The translations under genes were made by a program, and so were the position numbers. Positions 8,921 through 17,617 of a DNA stretch of 64,000 bases are shown piece by piece. The DNA lies in contig NZ_JARZHH010000018.1 of assembly GCF_029946515.1 (NCBI RefSeq), positions 62,001-126,000 on the forward strand, read 5' to 3'. Position 1 is the first letter of the stretch. The number at the start of each line of letters is the position of its first letter. The notes under the pieces are model-generated. The model saw only the letters and a program-made list of their open reading frames with translations. It was not told the DNA's origin and searched no databases. This stretch comes from Polyangium sp. 6x1 (lineage in GTDB: Bacteria; Myxococcota_A; Polyangia; Polyangiales; Polyangiaceae).

Positions 8921-10264
8921 CTACGCAACCGACGTCACGCCCTCGGCCTCGCCGAGCGTGTCCGGCGCGCGCATGACCTCGGCGCGCTCCGCGCCCGCGA
9001 CCTCGCGGCGATGCTGCGCCCACTGGTACGCGAGGAACCGCTCCACCGCGGCGAGCGCATGCCCCGTGCGCTCCGAGGGAAACACCTCGAAGGCGTGCTG
9101 CGCGCCCGGCAGCTCCGCGTAGAGCACCGGCGCGCGGCTCCCTTTGCGGAGCAGCTCCACGAAGAGCCGCGCCTCCTGCACGGGCACGAGCGAGTCGCGC
9201 TCGCCGTGCACCACGAAGAACGGCGGCGCGTCGCTCCGCACCTGGCTCATCGGCGAGGCCGCGTCGAACGCCGCGCGCTCCTCGTCGAGCCCCTTCTTCA
9301 TCACGCTCTTTTCGAGGATCGTGCGCAGCAGCGTGCCCCGCCAGATCCCGCGCCGGTCCGTGAAGTCGTAGACCCCGTAGAACGGCACGCAGGCTTGCAC
9401 GCGCGTGTCCACGTCCTCGAAGCCCGGCTGGTAGCGCGGGTCGTTCGGCGTGAGCGCGGCGAGCGCCGCGAGGTGACCGCCCGCCGAGCCGCCCGTGATC
9501 ACGAGGAAGCTCGGGTCCGCCCCGTGCTCCTTGCCGTGCTCGCGGATCCAGCGGATCGCGCTCTTCACGTCGATCAGGTGATCGGGGAACGTGAAGCGCG
9601 GCGAGAGCCGGTAGTTCGCCGACACCACGACCCACCCGTGCGCGGCGAGCCGGTACGCGAGGGGTTTGCCCTGGTCGTCCTTGCTGCCGATCACCCACGC
9701 GCCGCCGTGCACGAACAGCACCGTCGGCCGCGGCTTCGTGTTGCCGCGCGGCCGGTAGACGTCGAGGCGCAGCTTCACGCCGCCCACGCGCGAGAAGACG
9801 ACGTCGCGCACGACCTCCACGCGACCGTCGAGCACCGGCAGCGGGAACAGGCGCTGCCGCAGGGAAAAATGCTCGTCGACGTGCGCGCCGATCTCCTCGG
9901 GGATCACGCTTCGATACGTTGTCCCGAGCCCCTCGCGGAGCGCCGACTCCGTCACGTCGCGCGCTTTGCGTGCGTCGATCACGATGCGCACGAGCCCGAT
10001 CCACGACAGCGACACGACGAAGAGCGCGACCCAGCCGGGCCATCCATCGAGCCCGCCGGCCCACACGAACAGCGCCGTCGCGACGGCTTGCCAGAACAGG
10101 TGGTGTGCCGCGAGCTCGCCGGTCAGCCACGACGCGAAAAACCCCGCGCCGACCAGCGGCCAGAACTTCCGGGCGGGCCGGAGCGCGTTGAGCGTGAACA
10201 TCGCTCCGACGCCTGCGGCGATCAGGAAAAGCACGGGAGCGGGGAGCAGGAAGGGCAGGGGCAC
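8921..10264 (-). CDS. HSL-family esterase/lipase with N-terminal membrane helices
   Basis: About 447 residues from a GTG start. Roughly the first 95 residues form three hydrophobic helices; an alpha/beta-hydrolase domain follows. The hormone-sensitive-lipase marks are present: the oxyanion motif HGGAW (186-190), GGSAGG with Ser260 as nucleophile, an Asp in GERDS and a His in AQHAF. Expected activity is carboxylester hydrolysis near the membrane. The frame is open much further upstream, but that part is antisense to the plus-strand gene at 10367, so I place the start just before the first hydrophobic helix. The exact codon is uncertain. Three helices before an HSL domain is an uncommon arrangement. 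Confidence 0.8.
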   Translation of the reverse strand: MPLPFLLPAPVLFLIAAGVGAMFTLNALRPARKFWPLVGAGFFASWLTGELAAHHLFWQAVATALFVWAGGLDGWPGWVALFVVSLSWIGLVRIVIDARKARDVTESALREGLGTTYRSVIPEEIGAHVDEHFSLRQRLFPLPVLDGRVEVVRDVVFSRVGGVKLRLDVYRPRGNTKPRPTVLFVHGGAWVIGSKDDQGKPLAYRLAAHGWVVVSANYRLSPRFTFPDHLIDVKSAIRWIREHGKEHGADPSFLVITGGSAGGHLAALAALTPNDPRYQPGFEDVDTRVQACVPFYGVYDFTDRRGIWRGTLLRTILEKSVMKKGLDEERAAFDAASPMSQVRSDAPPFFVVHGERDSLVPVQEARLFVELLRKGSRAPVLYAELPGAQHAFEVFPSERTGHALAAVERFLAYQWAQHRREVAGAERAEVMRAPDTLGEAEGVTSVA

Positions 10265-10366
10265 GTCGCGTGGAGGATGACCGAGGCGCGTGGTGTTGTC
10301 GCGCGCCGAGGCGCCATGAAATGCGCCGTCGGGCGAGCGCTGCCTCGCGTGGTATCTTGCGCCGCG

Positions 10367-10852
10367 ATGAAGAAGACGCTCGCGTTCGGAACGCTCGGCG
10401 AGCTCATGGTGCTCGTGCACGCCGACGCACCTCCGACCGACGCCGAGTGGAACGCGTACACCGAGGCCTGGGAGGCGCATCATCACTTGCACGGCCGCTC
10501 TCGCCTGCTCGTCTCCACGGGCGGCGGCGCGCCGACGGCGGCCCAGCGCCAGCGCCTCGACGAGCGCGTTCGCCGGATGGGCGGGGGCGCCGCGCGCGCG
10601 GCGATCCTCAGCGAATCCATCTTCGCGCGGGTGGTCGCGAATGCCTTGAGCGCGATGGAGCATGCGCGCGCGGCCCGCGTCCTCGGCCGGCTCGGCGTGA
10701 GCAGTGGCCTCGAATCATCGCAGATTTACCGCATGTTCGCGCGGACCGACCTGCGCCGGGCGCTCGCATGGCTCGACGTCCCCACCACGCGCGAGCCCGA
10801 GATCGTCCGCTCCATCGAGCAGCTTCAGGCCGTGATCAAGGACAGCGGCTGA
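10367..10852 (+). CDS. hypothetical protein of 161 aa
   Basis: A small soluble alpha/beta protein with no signal peptide. It opens with MKKTLAFGTLGELMVLVH, followed by an Arg- and Ala-rich helical C-terminal half. The beta-strand opening and the length recall STAS-like (SpoIIAA fold) proteins that are common in large myxobacterial genomes, but no conserved phosphorylatable Ser/Thr motif could be identified. The gene ends 3 bases before the stop of the convergent methyltransferase gene. Confidence 0.7.
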   Translation: MKKTLAFGTLGELMVLVHADAPPTDAEWNAYTEAWEAHHHLHGRSRLLVSTGGGAPTAAQRQRLDERVRRMGGGAARAAILSESIFARVVANALSAMEHARAARVLGRLGVSSGLESSQIYRMFARTDLRRALAWLDVPTTREPEIVRSIEQLQAVIKDSG

Positions 10853-10855
10853 CGT

Positions 10856-11689
10856 TCACGCCGACACGTCTTCGGCCACGCTCGCCACGACCGCGTGCTG
10901 AAACCGGAACGTCCGCGCTCGGTCGTACGTCCCCGTCAGGTTCAGCGCGACCTCGTCGAACGACGCACAGCGCGCGCGCCGAAATCCTTCCTCGTAGAGC
11001 ATCGGCAGCACGTGATCGATCCCGAACACCACGGGCTCGCCCATCTCCGCGACGCCGTCGCGCGCCGCGACCGACGACGGGTCGCGCACGTCCCCCTGAC
11101 CCATGCGTTTGCCCACGTGATCGAAGAGGATCACCGAGCTCGGGTGGAGTTTTTCGGCGATGCGCCGCAGCGTGGCTCGTACGGCCGGTTCATCCAGGTA
11201 ATACGTCACGCCTTCCCAGATCAGGAGCGCCGGGTCTTCCGCGAGAAACCCGCTCGAATCGAGCCGCTCCACGAAATCGTTCACCGCGAAGTCGCAAGGC
11301 ACGTACGTCGCATTCTCGAACGGATATCCGGGCAGCGCGGAGACGCGCGCGAGTTTGTCCGCCTGCGTCGTCGGGTGATCCACCTCGAAGAACCGCACGC
11401 CCTTCTGCCCGAGCCGCGCCGCGCGGGTATCGAGCCCGGCGCCGAGAACCACCACCTGGTTCACGCCGCGCGACAGCCAGCGCCGCGTCTCCCGGTCGAA
11501 CAGCGCCGTGCGCAGCGCCACGAACAGCTCGATGTGCGGATACCCTTGCTCGTAACGCGTCGCGTCCTCGAACCCGCGCGGACCTGCGAGCGCGCGGGCG
11601 AACGGATCGTCGCAGAGCGGCGTTTCCCGCTCCGTCGCTCGCGCTCGGAGGGCCGCCACCATCCTCGCCGTTCGGCTCGGCTGCCGCAT
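10856..11689 (-). CDS. SAM-dependent methyltransferase, LCMT/PpmM-like family
   Basis: About 277 residues of the leucine-carboxyl-methyltransferase-like family (class I SAM fold, substrates mostly unknown in bacteria). The SAM-binding loop is VVVLGAGLDTRAAR, the acidic strand end is FFEVDHP, and WEGVTYYL is the usual motif after strand 4. Its start was placed at MRQPSRTARMVA, the usual opening of this family; another in-frame start exists at 11725. It is divergent from the metallophosphoesterase. The role is probably O- or N-methylation of a small molecule. Confidence 0.85.
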   Translation of the reverse strand: MRQPSRTARMVAALRARATERETPLCDDPFARALAGPRGFEDATRYEQGYPHIELFVALRTALFDRETRRWLSRGVNQVVVLGAGLDTRAARLGQKGVRFFEVDHPTTQADKLARVSALPGYPFENATYVPCDFAVNDFVERLDSSGFLAEDPALLIWEGVTYYLDEPAVRATLRRIAEKLHPSSVILFDHVGKRMGQGDVRDPSSVAARDGVAEMGEPVVFGIDHVLPMLYEEGFRRARCASFDEVALNLTGTYDRARTFRFQHAVVASVAEDVSA

Positions 11690-11788
11690 CGCCTCCAGAA
11701 TGACAGGGTATGCCGCAACGCGCAACGTTCACGTTTCAACCAGGACGGACCGTGTGCGCCGGAGGGGTCTGTCGTGTAGGATACGACC

Positions 11789-12475
11789 GTGACGACCCTG
11801 CGCCGCGTCGGTTTTCTGGGTGACGTCCATGCCGAGGACGAACGGCTCGCGCGGGCCATCGACGTCCTCGAAGCCGAGGGCGCCTCGCAGCTCGCGTGCG
11901 TCGGCGACATCATCGACGGCAAGGGCGACTTCGAGCGCGTGGTCGATTTGCTTCACGCGCACCGGGTCGTCACGGTGCGCGGCAACCACGAGCGGTGGTT
12001 TCTCGCGGACGACATGCGCGACCTGCCCGACGCGCACGGTCGCGATCGCGTCTCCGAATCGGCGCGGGCCTACATTGCGTCCCTCCCGGCGATGGTCGAA
12101 ATCCCCACGATCGCCGGCTCGATCTTGCTCTGTCACGGCCTCGGCGCGGACGACATGACCGGCGTGCAGCCGTGGGACGCGGACACCTGGCTTCGCCACG
12201 ACCCGTCGCTCCAGCGTCTCCTCCGGACGACCTCGATGCGGTTTGTCCTCAATGGTCATACCCACCGGCGGCTCGTGCGCCCCATCGAGGATCGCCTCTT
12301 CATCAACGCCGGCACGTTGTACCGCGATCACGACCCGAGCTTCGGCCTCCTCGACCTCGAAGCCTCCGTCGTGCGCACCTGGCTCTTCGATTCGGACCTC
12401 TCCGTCCAGGAAATCGCTCCCACGCCCTTCGACCTCGCCGAGCCGCCTCCGACCCCGAAGCGCCCGCCCGCCTGA
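11789..12475 (+). CDS. calcineurin-like metallophosphoesterase
   Basis: A 228-residue binuclear-metal phosphoesterase. The metal-binding blocks are in order: GDVHAED (11-17), GDIIDGKGD (39-47), GNHE (65-68), the CHG of LCHGLG (about 115) and GHTH (about 156-159). The compact size and order fit the YfcE/diadenosine-tetraphosphatase group, which cleave phosphodiesters or dinucleotides; the substrate is not evident. It is cytoplasmic. It is followed after 43 bases by a TPR lipoprotein on the same strand. Confidence 0.9.
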   Translation: MTTLRRVGFLGDVHAEDERLARAIDVLEAEGASQLACVGDIIDGKGDFERVVDLLHAHRVVTVRGNHERWFLADDMRDLPDAHGRDRVSESARAYIASLPAMVEIPTIAGSILLCHGLGADDMTGVQPWDADTWLRHDPSLQRLLRTTSMRFVLNGHTHRRLVRPIEDRLFINAGTLYRDHDPSFGLLDLEASVVRTWLFDSDLSVQEIAPTPFDLAEPPPTPKRPPA

Positions 12476-12518
12476 AACCTCATTCCGCTCCGCGGGACGA
12501 TGTTCTAGGCTCGAATCC

Positions 12519-13475
12519 ATGCGCGCCCTCGTCTCGGCCCTCCTCCCGCTCTCCGTCCTTCTTTTTGCGTGTGGCGGCGGGCCTTCCGCATCCCCTGAGC
12601 CGGCGAAGGCGCCCGTCGTCGAGGTCGGCGCGGGCCCGGCGGCGCCGCCGTTGCCTGCGCCGGGACCCGAGGAGGGGGCGTCCGAGGCCGAGGAGGCGCG
12701 AGCCGCCGAGCCGGTGGACGCCTGCATCGAGCATCTGCGGGAAGGCCGGGGTTTGCCCGAGGTCGCGCCCGGCCCGGATGCCGCGTTGTATGCCGAGGCC
12801 CTCGCCGCCGAACGATCGGGCAAAATGAACGAGGCGAGGAAAGGGTACCTGAAGCTCATCCAGCAGTACCCGCAATCGCCCTACATCCCGCTCGTCTATT
12901 TCGCGTTCGGCGAGCTGTTTTTCCGGGAAGCCCAGAAGGACCCGTCGAAAAGTGCTCTGGCGAAGCAGTCCTACATGGAGGTCGTGAAATACCCCCCGCC
13001 GGCGAACACGGCGTGGCTCGCGGCGACCTTCCGCCTCGCCGACGTCCACCATCAAAATGGCGCTGGCCCGGACGCGCTCGCCGCGCTGAAGAAGCTCGAA
13101 GGCGGCGCCGCGAAGGAGCCGGGGGCGCAATGCGCGGCCTCGCTCGCTCCGCCGGGCCGCGCGAAGATGGTCGTCGTGTACGCCGACATCGGCCAGCCGG
13201 ACAAGGCATTCGAGTTTTTCCGGCGAGCGAGCGGCGACCGGGGCGACGACCGCACGAATGCCCTCGCCATGGTCGCCTCGCTCGCCGAGCTCTACCTGCA
13301 GCAGCAGAAGCCCGGCGACGCGGTCAAGGCGCTCCTCGCCGTGAATGCGAACATGTACGACAAGGCCTATTGCAGGCGGGAAGAGGCGCTCGTCGCGAAG
13401 CTCGGGACCTCCCTCGACACGGCCCGCAGGCAGGAGCTCGGCCACGCGCACTCCATGCATTGCGTCCCGCACTGA
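12519..13475 (+). CDS. tetratricopeptide-repeat lipoprotein
   Basis: 318 residues. A signal peptide ends in LLFACGGG (lipobox Cys about 18), then an Ala/Pro/Glu-rich linker of about 60 residues. Tetratricopeptide-like helical pairs follow (for example ALYAEALAAERSGKMNEAR and AWLAATFRLADVHH), as in outer-membrane assembly or scaffold lipoproteins of the YbgF/BamD kind. The predicted location is the periplasmic face of the outer membrane. The ATG was preferred because it begins the signal peptide; the open frame upstream overlaps the phosphoesterase gene and is a shadow. Confidence 0.82.
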   Translation: MRALVSALLPLSVLLFACGGGPSASPEPAKAPVVEVGAGPAAPPLPAPGPEEGASEAEEARAAEPVDACIEHLREGRGLPEVAPGPDAALYAEALAAERSGKMNEARKGYLKLIQQYPQSPYIPLVYFAFGELFFREAQKDPSKSALAKQSYMEVVKYPPPANTAWLAATFRLADVHHQNGAGPDALAALKKLEGGAAKEPGAQCAASLAPPGRAKMVVVYADIGQPDKAFEFFRRASGDRGDDRTNALAMVASLAELYLQQQKPGDAVKALLAVNANMYDKAYCRREEALVAKLGTSLDTARRQELGHAHSMHCVPH

Positions 13476-13480
13476 CGAGG

Positions 13481-14620
13481 CTATTGCGAGAGCTTCACCC
13501 ACGCCGCCGCGAGCACCTCGGCCGCCCGCGTGATCTCCGCCTCCGTCGTCCCTCGCCCGAGCGTCAATCGCACCGATCCGATCGCCTCCTCCGGCTTCAC
13601 GCCCATTGCGAGGATCACGCTGGATGCCGACTCGTGCCCGTCGTGGCAAGCCGAACCCGTCGACGCCGCCACCTCCTCCGCCTGCGCGAGCAGCGCCGTC
13701 CCGCTCACCCCGGGGAACCGCACGTTCAGCGTGTTCGGCAATCGCTTCTCGGGATGCCCATTGAGCGCGAGCCCCGGCACCCGCTCCCGGAGCAGCGCAA
13801 ACAGCTTGTCCCGTAAAACGTGCACCCGCACGCTCTCGGCCGCGAGGTCTCGCATCGCCGCCTTTGCCGCGACCCCGAGCCCCACGATCGCCGGCACGTT
13901 CTCCGTCCCGGGCCGGATCCCCCGCTCGTGCCCCGCGCCCAGCATGAATGGCGCGATCGGCATGTCTTTCCGGATGAACAGCGCCCCCACGCCCTTCGGC
14001 GCATACAGCTTGTGCCCGGCGATCGACAGCAGATCCACCCCGAGCTCGCCCACGTCGATTCGCACCTTGCCCACCGATTGCGCCGCGTCCGTGTGCACGA
14101 CCGCGCCCGCGCGCCACGCCGCCCGCGAGATCTCCTCGATCGGCTGGATCACGCCTGTCTCGTTGTTCGCGTGCATCACCGTGATCACGCCCGTCTCGTC
14201 GCTGAGCTTCGCGGCGACCTCGTCCGCGTGCACCCGCCCCGCGGCGTCGACGCCCACGACATCGACCCGATGCCCGTGCCGCGCGAGCCATCCGCAGAGC
14301 TTCGACGTCGCCGGGTGCTCGATCGACGACGTGATCAGCTGCGTTCGATCGGGCAGCGCCTCGGCCACGCCTCGGATCGCCAGGTTGTTCGCCTCGGTCC
14401 CGCCCGACGTGAAGACGAGCTCTTCCGGCGTGCATCCGACGAGCGCCGCGACCTCCGCGCGCGCGGCCTCGATCGCGGCCCGCGCGCGCCTCCCGTACAC
14501 GTGGCTGCTCGAAGGATTGCCGAATCCGCCGCGCAGCCAGGGCAGCATGGCGTCGACCACCTCGGGCAGGAGCGGCGTCGAAGCGTTGTAGTCGAGGTAG
14601 ATCGGATCTTCGGCGTGCAC
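13481..14620 (-). CDS. cysteine desulfurase (NifS/IscS-like)
   Basis: A PLP-dependent enzyme of 379 residues that removes sulfur from cysteine for Fe-S cluster or thio-cofactor assembly. The PLP lysine is Lys204 in GHKLYAPKG. The active-site cysteine is Cys325 in GSACHDG. TSGGTEANN and the SIEHPA block bind PLP. The RPGTENVPAIVGLG motif of the NifS/IscS group is present. The start is GTG. No iscU, sufB or tRNA-thiolation gene sits next to it, so it is a stand-alone copy. It is convergent with the TPR lipoprotein gene (5-base gap). Confidence 0.94.
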   Translation of the reverse strand: MHAEDPIYLDYNASTPLLPEVVDAMLPWLRGGFGNPSSSHVYGRRARAAIEAARAEVAALVGCTPEELVFTSGGTEANNLAIRGVAEALPDRTQLITSSIEHPATSKLCGWLARHGHRVDVVGVDAAGRVHADEVAAKLSDETGVITVMHANNETGVIQPIEEISRAAWRAGAVVHTDAAQSVGKVRIDVGELGVDLLSIAGHKLYAPKGVGALFIRKDMPIAPFMLGAGHERGIRPGTENVPAIVGLGVAAKAAMRDLAAESVRVHVLRDKLFALLRERVPGLALNGHPEKRLPNTLNVRFPGVSGTALLAQAEEVAASTGSACHDGHESASSVILAMGVKPEEAIGSVRLTLGRGTTEAEITRAAEVLAAAWVKLSQ

Positions 14621-14770
14621 GATATCTGGCGGTACTCAGACCTCGCGTTCGCGTCAAGCGCGCTTTTTTACCGCGGAGCACGTGCGCCTGCCTTGACGTG
14701 TCGCTCCCGCTCGTGCGTCCATTCGTTATGGGCGCCGCACGAAGGCGCCCGCTTGATCTGGAGACATACG

Positions 14771-15373
14771 ATGAAAATGCTTGGTATCCTTGGAATTCTG
14801 ATCCTTTCGGCGACCTCGTTCCTCGCCTGCAGCGGCGGCGAAGGCTCGAGCGGGAGCGAAAACACGCCTCCCGCCTCTTCGCTCGACGTCTCGCCCTCGA
14901 TCAGCACGTGCGGCGGCTTCCTCGGCAGCTCCGAGGGCGCGAAGATCCCGCCTTCCCCCGCCCCGGCCACGTATTGCGAGGCCGAGCGCCTCCTCTGGAA
15001 TTACGACCCCGAGACGCGCACGCTCGGCCTGCTCGACGCGCGCATTCAGCTCAATTGCTGCGGCGAGCACTCGCTCGCCGTCGCCGTCGAGAACGGCGTC
15101 CACGTCGTCACGCAGACCGACGCCCCGGAAAAACTCGAGACCGGCGACGAGGCGCGCTGCGGCTGCATGTGCGTCTTCGATTATGCGGCCGACATCAAGC
15201 CCGTCGAGAGCTCCACGATATCGCTGCGCATCATGCGCAACGTGACGGACGACGAGCCGCCGGTCACGCTCGTCTGGGAGGGCATGGTCGACCTCACAGC
15301 CGGCTCGGGCGAGGTCGTCCTCTCCACGGCGAGCGCCGAGCCCTGGTGTGGCAATAGTAACAAGGTCCCCTGA
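14771..15373 (+). CDS. Cys-containing lipoprotein, unknown function
   Basis: A 200-residue lipoprotein with the signal ILILSATSFLAC (lipobox Cys20) and a Ser/Gly-rich linker. The globular part has several cysteines (LNCCGEHS, CGCMCVFDY) that could form disulfides or bind metal, within a beta-rich region. I do not recognise the family. It is exported to the outer membrane or cell surface. It is divergent from the cysteine desulfurase across about 150 bases. The ATG at 14771 starts the signal peptide, and GGAG lies a few bases before it. Confidence 0.75.
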   Translation: MKMLGILGILILSATSFLACSGGEGSSGSENTPPASSLDVSPSISTCGGFLGSSEGAKIPPSPAPATYCEAERLLWNYDPETRTLGLLDARIQLNCCGEHSLAVAVENGVHVVTQTDAPEKLETGDEARCGCMCVFDYAADIKPVESSTISLRIMRNVTDDEPPVTLVWEGMVDLTAGSGEVVLSTASAEPWCGNSNKVP

Positions 15374-15443
15374 TCCTCGGGGCTTCCCCGCGCGCGCAGC
15401 CTCGGGTATCCTCCGGCGCGAAAAGCGGTCCGGAGGAGAGATC

Positions 15444-16370
15444 ATGGCGGAAAAGTACCGGCTGGTGACGCGGAGCGACTTCGACGGCCTCGTATGCGCC
15501 GTCCTCTTGAAGAAGCTCGGCATCCTCGACGAAATCAAGTTCGTCCACCCGAAGGACATGCAGGACGGCAAGGTCCCCGTCACCGAGCGGGACATCACGA
15601 CGAACCTCCCCTACGTCGAGGGCGTCCACCTTGCCTTCGATCACCACGCGAGCGAGACGCAACGGGTCGGCAAGCGCGACAACCACATCATCGACCCCCA
15701 CGCCCCCTCCGCCGCGCGCGTCGTCTGGCGCCATTACGGCGGCAAAGAGCGGTTCGCCGACATCCCCGACGAGATGATGGAGGCCGTCGACAAGGCCGAC
15801 GCCGCGCAGTTCTCCCGCGACGAGATCCTCTCGCCGAAGGGCTGGGTCCTGCTCAACTACCTCATGGATGCGCGCACCGGCCTCGGCCGATTCCGGCAGT
15901 TCCGCATCTCGAACTACGACCTCATGATGCGCCTCATCGACGCGTGTCTGGAGCTTTCGGTCGACGAGATCCTCCAGATGCCGGACGTCAAGGAGCGCGT
16001 CGACATGTATTTCGAGCACGAAGCGCGCTTCAAGGAGCAGATCGCTCGCTGCTCGACGGTGCACAAGAACCTCGTCGTGCTCGACCTCCGGAACGAGGAG
16101 ACGATCTGGGCGGGCAACCGGTTCATGATCTATGCGCTCCACCCCGAGACCAACATCTCGATCCACGTGATGTGGGGCCTCAAGAAGCAGAACACCGTCT
16201 TCGCCACCGGCAAATCGATCCTCGACCGCAGCAGCAAGACGAACGTCGGCACCCTCATGCTCGAATACGGCGGCGGCGGCCACGAGGCGGCCGGCACCTG
16301 CCAGATCGACAACGACAAGGCCGACGAGGTGCTGAAGACCCTCATCGCCCGGATCAACGCCGACGGCTGA
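15444..16370 (+). CDS. DHH-family phosphoesterase
   Basis: A 308-residue DHH/DHHA1 phosphoesterase. The N-terminal metal site has SDFDG (11-15) and the DHH triad itself (66-68, in AFDHHASET). The C-terminal DHHA1 domain ends with a GGGGHEAAG motif at about 276-284. Relatives are oligoribonucleases (NrnA/NrnB), cyclic-dinucleotide phosphodiesterases or exopolyphosphatases; sequence alone does not separate these. The start is clear: GGAGGAGA at 15432-15439 sits just before ATG. It is cytoplasmic and has no partner gene. Confidence 0.9.
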   Translation: MAEKYRLVTRSDFDGLVCAVLLKKLGILDEIKFVHPKDMQDGKVPVTERDITTNLPYVEGVHLAFDHHASETQRVGKRDNHIIDPHAPSAARVVWRHYGGKERFADIPDEMMEAVDKADAAQFSRDEILSPKGWVLLNYLMDARTGLGRFRQFRISNYDLMMRLIDACLELSVDEILQMPDVKERVDMYFEHEARFKEQIARCSTVHKNLVVLDLRNEETIWAGNRFMIYALHPETNISIHVMWGLKKQNTVFATGKSILDRSSKTNVGTLMLEYGGGGHEAAGTCQIDNDKADEVLKTLIARINADG

Positions 16371-16427
16371 TCGCTCTCGTCGCGATCGTCGTTCACAACC
16401 CTCCGTCGCCGTCGTCCATCCCTCGCC

Positions 16428-17612
16428 ATGATCAAACGTCGCTCCTTCCTCGTCGGCTCGCTCGCCGCGGCCGCGTCCACGACCTTCGGCTGCGCGTCCC
16501 AACCGCCCACGCCTCCCGTCGATCCTGCGGGGGCCGCGGGCGCGGCACCTCCGCCCCCGACGAACCAGAAAAAGAGCCTGCTGATCCTCGGCGGCACGGG
16601 GTTCGTCGGGCCCGCCGTCGTCGACGCGGCGCGGGCGCGCGGGTTTGCGATCACCCTCTTCAATCGCGGAAAGACCCGCCCCGAGCTCTTCCCCGACATC
16701 GAGAAGCTACGCGGCAACCGCGACCCGAACAAGGACGAGGGCCTCAAGGCCCTCGAAGGCCGGAGCTTCGACGCGGTCATCGACACCTCGGGCTACGTCC
16801 CGCGTATCGTCCGCGCCTCGGCCGAGCTGCTTGCGAAGAACGTCAAGCAATACATCTTCATCTCCAGCATCTCGGTCTACAAGGACAACGCGACGCCGAA
16901 CATGGACGAGACCGCGGCGGTCGGCACCATGTCCGATCCCACCGTCGAGACGATGGGCAAGGAATTCGAGAATTACGGCCCCTTGAAGGCGCTCTGCGAG
17001 CAGGCCGCCGAGAAGGCCATGCCGGGCCGCGTCGCGAATGTGCGGCCCGGGTACATCGTCGGGCCGGGCGACGGCACGGATCGATTCACGTACTGGCCGC
17101 TCCGCGTCGCGAAGGGCGGCGAGATGCTCGTCCCCGGCTCGCCGAACGACCCCATTCAGGTGATCGACGTCCGCGACCTCGCCGAGTGGCTCGTCAAGCT
17201 CGTCGCGGACGGCACGAACGGCGTCTTCAATGCGACGGGCCCCGGCGCGCCGCTCACGATGGGCGGCGTGATCGAGGCCAGCAAGAAGGCCGCCTCGCCG
17301 AAGAGCGACCTCGAGCTCACCTGGGTCCCGCCCTCGTGGCTCAAGTCGAAAGAATCGGGCGGCGGCGAGCCGATCGATCTGCCGATCTGGGCGCCGGCCG
17401 AGGGCGAGACGGCGGGTTTCCACCGTGTCAACGTCGACCGTGCGCGCAAGGCGGGCCTCACGTTCCGCCCGATCGACACGACGATGGTGGACCTGCTCGC
17501 CTGGTTCAATGCATTGCCCCCGGAGCGAAAGGACAAGCGCCGCGCGGGCATCTCGCCCGAGCGCGAAGCGGAGCTGCTCCGCGCGTTCCACGAAGAATCG
17601 AAAAAGAAATAG
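16428..17612 (+). CDS. Tat-exported NAD-dependent epimerase/dehydratase-like protein
   Basis: 394 residues. An RRSFLVGS twin-arginine signal (residues 4-11) and Cys22 suggest Tat export with possible lipid attachment. After a Pro-rich linker a Rossmann fold begins with GGTGFVG (55-61). Later blocks (FISSISVY, NVRPGYIVGPGDGTDRF) match the extended short-chain dehydrogenase/reductase superfamily, closest in style to the CSP41/isoflavone-reductase-like group, not classical sugar epimerases. The usual YxxxK is not obvious, so catalysis may be altered. A cytoplasmic-type NAD enzyme with a Tat signal is unusual, since Tat can export folded cofactor proteins. Confidence 0.85.
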   Translation: MIKRRSFLVGSLAAAASTTFGCASQPPTPPVDPAGAAGAAPPPPTNQKKSLLILGGTGFVGPAVVDAARARGFAITLFNRGKTRPELFPDIEKLRGNRDPNKDEGLKALEGRSFDAVIDTSGYVPRIVRASAELLAKNVKQYIFISSISVYKDNATPNMDETAAVGTMSDPTVETMGKEFENYGPLKALCEQAAEKAMPGRVANVRPGYIVGPGDGTDRFTYWPLRVAKGGEMLVPGSPNDPIQVIDVRDLAEWLVKLVADGTNGVFNATGPGAPLTMGGVIEASKKAASPKSDLELTWVPPSWLKSKESGGGEPIDLPIWAPAEGETAGFHRVNVDRARKAGLTFRPIDTTMVDLLAWFNALPPERKDKRRAGISPEREAELLRAFHEESKKK

Positions 17613-17617
17613 CCGCC